Source of the DNA: Planctomycetales bacterium
GTDB taxonomy: Bacteria; Planctomycetota; Planctomycetia; Pirellulales; Pirellulaceae
Assembly: GCA_020427005.1 (NCBI GenBank)
Contig: JAGQOY010000052.1
Location: 1 to 37,334, forward strand
Length of the DNA: 37,334 bases
Reading direction: 5' to 3'
Shown here: positions 34,623-37,334 of the stretch, piece after piece
How the letters are laid out: each line of letters begins with the position of its first letter
Numbering within the stretch: the stretch's first letter is position 1
Notes under the pieces: model-generated
Seen by the model: only the letters and a program-made list of their open reading frames with translations
Database searches by the model: none
Told to the model about the DNA's origin: nothing
Program-made: the position numbers and the translations under genes

Positions 34623-35615
34623 TTAGGTGCCGAGTACGTTTACCGACATGACATCGGGATGTGGAAATCCAAGGTGTTTGTCCACGATATTCAATAAGGG
34701 CTGGGATTCGAGATACCTTCTCAAGTTAATACATGCTAACCGGGTCGAGTCATCAACTCGGCTGGCCGCCTGGGCGCCTACATGTGGAGTTATAATTACT
34801 GAGGGCATATCCCAGAGTGGGCTATCCACAGGCAGGGGTTCAGTGTATGCAACATCCAGGCCAGCTCCGGCGAGATGCCCAGATTGTAATGCCTCAATCA
34901 TGGCGGTCTCATCAACAACTGGGCCCCGAGCCACGTTAATGAGATAGCTTCTTTCCGGCATGCTGGCCAGGATCTCGCGGGAAATCAGTTGATGCGTTTG
35001 CTCATTCAGAGGCAAACAAAGAATTAGGATTTCACTCCATTGAGCCAATTCTGGTAGGCGGTCTGCAGACCACAATTCGTCGACTTCGCGTGGCTTGCGA
35101 ACTGGAAAGTAATCGGTGGCCCTTATCTGAACCTGAAATGGATACAACAGTTGGGCTAAGCGGCGTCCATTTCCTCCTAGGCCAACTATGCCAATTCTTT
35201 TACCATGTAGGTCATCGGTCGGACGACGAACATACTCTTTAAGTTGAGTCTGATGAAAGAACGTTGGAAGTCCACGCAAGAGCCCAAGCAGCAAAGCCAA
35301 GGTTTGCTCGGAAACTTGATTTGCAAACAACCCGGACGCACTGCAAACTTGAATGTCGGAAGCGATCACAGACGGTACCAAGCAGTGGTCTAGGCCGGCG
35401 GCCGAACTCTGAATTAACTTCAGCCGATTTTGTTTGACGACGCTATCCCAATCAACCGGTACTTTTGCGTGTCCAACAAATATATCGGCTTCAAAAATCC
35501 GTTCACCAATCGTTTCTTGGCCCGCATTGATGATGTTCAGATCGGTTGAAACGGCGTTCAATTGGGCTAGGTGATTGGGCAAAACCGGATAGCACACGGC
35601 GACATTGTACGGCAT
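34623..35615 (-). CDS. D-isomer-specific 2-hydroxyacid dehydrogenase
   Basis: This NAD-dependent dehydrogenase interconverts a D-2-hydroxyacid and its 2-oxoacid. The 330 aa contain the N-terminal substrate domain (1-100 and the C-terminal return) and the Rossmann coenzyme domain with GIVGLGGNG (142-150). An acidic residue in ATDYF (Asp168) favours NAD over NADP. The catalytic residues Arg230 (NVARGP), Glu259 (AYTEP) and His278 (ITPHVG) are all present. The precise substrate (glycerate, lactate, phosphoglycerate or glyoxylate) cannot be read from the sequence; there is no C-terminal ACT domain as in SerA. No Shine-Dalgarno is visible before the ATG at 35615. It faces the REC-HDOD gene divergently across about 235 bases. 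Confidence 0.87.
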   Translation of the reverse strand: MPYNVAVCYPVLPNHLAQLNAVSTDLNIINAGQETIGERIFEADIFVGHAKVPVDWDSVVKQNRLKLIQSSAAGLDHCLVPSVIASDIQVCSASGLFANQVSEQTLALLLGLLRGLPTFFHQTQLKEYVRRPTDDLHGKRIGIVGLGGNGRRLAQLLYPFQVQIRATDYFPVRKPREVDELWSADRLPELAQWSEILILCLPLNEQTHQLISREILASMPERSYLINVARGPVVDETAMIEALQSGHLAGAGLDVAYTEPLPVDSPLWDMPSVIITPHVGAQAASRVDDSTRLACINLRRYLESQPLLNIVDKHLGFPHPDVMSVNVLGT

Positions 35616-35850
35616 GATAAAGTGGCTCTGGCAGAGGGGAATACTGGCTGGGGAATAATGGTTTGTAGTGGTGTTGAGGATTATAAGTCGGACTATGCAA
35701 GTTGTTGGCCACCTTCATGGGAAAAGATGGAATTCTACAAGCCAGATTGGCCTATTTTCAACAATGGGGAGCGCGTAAATACCGGATGCCGCAGACTCGA
35801 GTTCTGGACTTGGCAAGCTGTCCAATAAGAATCATATCAGAAGGTTCGGA

Positions 35851-36945
35851 ATGTCAATCACGGCGCTTTTTGTGGATGATGAACCTGCTCTTCTGGCGAG
35901 CATTCGTAGGCAGTTATTTAGTCTCAAGACGGGCTGGAAAGCAAAGTTCACGAACAGCCCCCGTGAGGCCGCAAACATCATCCGTGCTGAAAAATTTGAT
36001 GTTGTAGTCTCCGATATGCGCATGCCCGAGATGGATGGTGCTCAGCTACTTAAGCATGTTCAAGAGTGCTCACCTGATACACTACGCATAATACTTTCAG
36101 GGCAATCGGAGACAGAGCAGCTGGAACGCGTATTCGGTTTAGCACATCTGCTGCTGAAAAAACCGTGTGAGACGAAAACAATTGTTAATATTTGCAATCG
36201 ATGTGGACTTATTCGTCAGCGGCTGGTCACTTCCACTACCTGTTCCTTGATCACAGGCCGCAATCAGTGGGTGGGCGCTAGTGACTCCATCGCAGAATTA
36301 CTACAAATTTTGCGGGATGACGATTTGTCAGTTACTCGAGTCGCACAAATCCTCAAAAAAGATTTAGTGGTAACTGCGCGCGTCTTAGGCTTAGTGAACT
36401 CTGCATTCTTCGGACTTACAAGCCCTGTTGCAGATGTGGAACGCGCAATTGTCCTGTTGGGACTCAAAGCCATTCGAGCCATTTATGCCAGTATCGTGGC
36501 TTCGAATTTCGTGTCTCAGTCGCCACTTGCTTGTCGGCTCGCCACCGAAGGAATGGAATATGGCATGCGATTAGCCCAAACTGCATGCGAATCTCTAAAA
36601 CTACGAGGTGCCAATCCAGATTGGCTAGCGGATTGTTTTTTGGCCGGGATGTTGTTTCGAGTTGGGTGCCCCATATTAGCGTCCGTAGCGCCCGACGAAT
36701 ATGAACGAGCCCTAGAAGAAAGTGTTGGAGATGAAGCACATCAAATAGAACTGGAACGAAAGATATTTGGCTGTTCGTATGCGGAGGCCGGCGCCTATCA
36801 ACTGGCCATTTGGGGGTTCGATCCACGCATTATCGAAGCTATTCTATCGCAGCACGACGAAATCGATGATGTGGCATCACCCGTATATACGATCGGCTCA
36901 GCCATTCGTGATGCTCGTCGCTCCATCCTATCCAGTGTTGTTTAA
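35851..36945 (+). CDS. response regulator with HDOD output domain
   Basis: This signalling protein has 364 aa. The N-terminal receiver domain (1-115) has the acidic pair at 9-10, the phospho-acceptor Asp55 in VVSDMRMPEMDG, Ser83 in ILSGQ and Lys104 in KKP. It is followed by a linker and an HDOD domain (about 140-330) containing DLVVTARVLGLVNSAFFGL and DVERAIVLLGLKAIRAI. HDOD proteins act in stress, motility and cell-cycle signalling. No HD catalytic pair is required in this family. The frame stops at residue 364, soon after the start of what is usually the last part of the domain (IGSAIRDARRSILSSVV), so the C-terminus may be shortened. AGAAGG six bases before the ATG supports the start. No histidine kinase gene is adjacent. 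Confidence 0.88.
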   Translation: MSITALFVDDEPALLASIRRQLFSLKTGWKAKFTNSPREAANIIRAEKFDVVVSDMRMPEMDGAQLLKHVQECSPDTLRIILSGQSETEQLERVFGLAHLLLKKPCETKTIVNICNRCGLIRQRLVTSTTCSLITGRNQWVGASDSIAELLQILRDDDLSVTRVAQILKKDLVVTARVLGLVNSAFFGLTSPVADVERAIVLLGLKAIRAIYASIVASNFVSQSPLACRLATEGMEYGMRLAQTACESLKLRGANPDWLADCFLAGMLFRVGCPILASVAPDEYERALEESVGDEAHQIELERKIFGCSYAEAGAYQLAIWGFDPRIIEAILSQHDEIDDVASPVYTIGSAIRDARRSILSSVV

Positions 36946-37030
36946 TTCTTTAGGCGAGCGGCAGTAATAAACGTCCCAACCCGAAACCTAACGGCTTGTT
37001 GCTTTAGTGCGGTTTGTTGGCAAGAGCTTC

Positions 37031-37081
37031 AGAATTCCCCCTACCCCCGCGCAGACGCGAGCCTTGGGTGATTTCGAGCTT
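37031..37081. repeat. short palindromic repeat-like element beside the transposase
   Basis: CCCCTACCCCCGCGCAGACG with CGCG..CGCG arms lies at about 37039-37058, before the transposase stop codon. It resembles the CTACCCGCTCGCG..CGCG segment at 30571, so it may belong to the same dispersed family or be part of the insertion element end. The evidence is visual only. Confidence 0.3.
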
Positions 37082-37115
37082 GTGGGGTTAGTAGGAATGG
37101 TGGACGGGGAAAGAG

Positions 37116-37334
37116 CTACGATGCTGCTGCCGCTTTTTTCGGTGGACCTGCGTTGCCCGAGATAAGACTTACCAGCCTGTGAAGGTTAAAGGCCGCCGTT
37201 AGCCAATGCCATTCACTGCGGACCTTGTTCAGCCCCCGTGTCATAAAGCCTCGAGCTCCGAATTGGCTTTTGATTGTCGCGAATGGACGCTCGCCTGCGT
37301 GACGACGTCGGGCATATTTCTTTTTTGATTCTGG
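37116..37334 (-). CDS. DDE transposase, C-terminal fragment cut by window edge
   Basis: The minus-strand frame enters from the right end of the window and runs 72 codons to a TAG stop at 37116-37118. The segment HAGERPFATIKSQFGARGF followed by MTRGLNKVRSEWHWLTAAFN is the C-terminal end of an IS4/IS5/IS1182-type DDE transposase. The Glu15 of the visible fragment, in an R-x3-E-x6-K arrangement (Arg11, Glu15, Lys22), fits the catalytic E and the conserved K. It is part of an insertion sequence that continues beyond the window; its left terminal inverted repeat should lie between about 36950 and 37115 but I could not define it. The gene may be intact or broken outside the window. Confidence 0.85.
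   Translation of the reverse strand, partial: PESKKKYARRRHAGERPFATIKSQFGARGFMTRGLNKVRSEWHWLTAAFNLHRLVSLISGNAGPPKKAAAAS

Larger units (their letters stand above)
36960..37334. mobile_element. insertion sequence, left part only (boundary uncertain)
   Basis: The transposase C-terminus shows that an insertion sequence extends past the right window edge. Sequence from about 36960 is non-coding and may include the left terminal repeat of the element, but no repeat partner can be seen without the rest. The REC-HDOD gene ends only about 15 bases before this region. Confidence 0.5.

Noticed and set aside
1..37334. CRISPR arrays, rRNA and tRNA genes
   Set aside because: No regularly spaced repeats with unique spacers were seen, and no rRNA or tRNA-like sequence was recognised by eye.

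Overview
This window looks like a chromosomal segment of a planctomycete, most likely of the Pirellulales (Rhodopirellula/Blastopirellula-like). The evidence is a YTV-repeat cell-surface protein, a PQQ-propeller lipoprotein, an HGD-type Ser/Thr kinase, an HDOD response regulator, large hallmark pseudopilins beside duplicated PilB/GspE ATPases, roughly even base composition, and many genes without a clear Shine-Dalgarno. The assignment is inferred from gene content. No rRNA or tRNA gene was recognised.

Left part (1-6000): the 3' part of an N,N-dimethylformamidase-large-subunit-like protein, a secreted alpha/beta-hydrolase (esterase type), a convergent exported SH3-like/TPR protein, then a secreted Cys-rich YTV protein with its own Shine-Dalgarno and a strong intrinsic terminator.

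Core (6298-23829, all + strand): a type IV filament / type II secretion-like cluster of about 17.5 kb. The order is PilB/GspE-type ATPase, PilT-type retraction ATPase, PilC/GspF-type platform protein, a second PilB/GspE-type ATPase, four prepilin-like proteins with large C-terminal domains (342 to 416 aa), and a 1,897-aa GspK/PilX-like protein with calcium-loop motifs. No secretin, GspC/L/M or prepilin peptidase gene is in the window, so they must lie elsewhere. The proposed logic is that the two PilB-like ATPases and PilC drive assembly, PilT drives retraction, and the small-leader proteins with the giant K-like subunit form the pseudopilus or its tip.

Right part (24058-37334): a mixed set of mostly single genes. 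It contains a two-helix membrane protein, a GntP-family transporter with an unusual exported N-terminal extension, membrane-anchored MsrB, a one-helix small protein, a PQQ-like beta-propeller lipoprotein, a MoxR-type AAA ATPase, a MerR-type HTH/TPR protein, a GT2 glycosyltransferase, a Ser/Thr kinase, a D-2-hydroxyacid dehydrogenase and a REC-HDOD protein. The C-terminus of a DDE transposase enters from the right edge. Hairpin-rich non-coding stretches at about 26.45-26.57 kb, 30.56-30.74 kb and 37.0-37.1 kb look like dispersed palindromic repeats or insertion-element relics.
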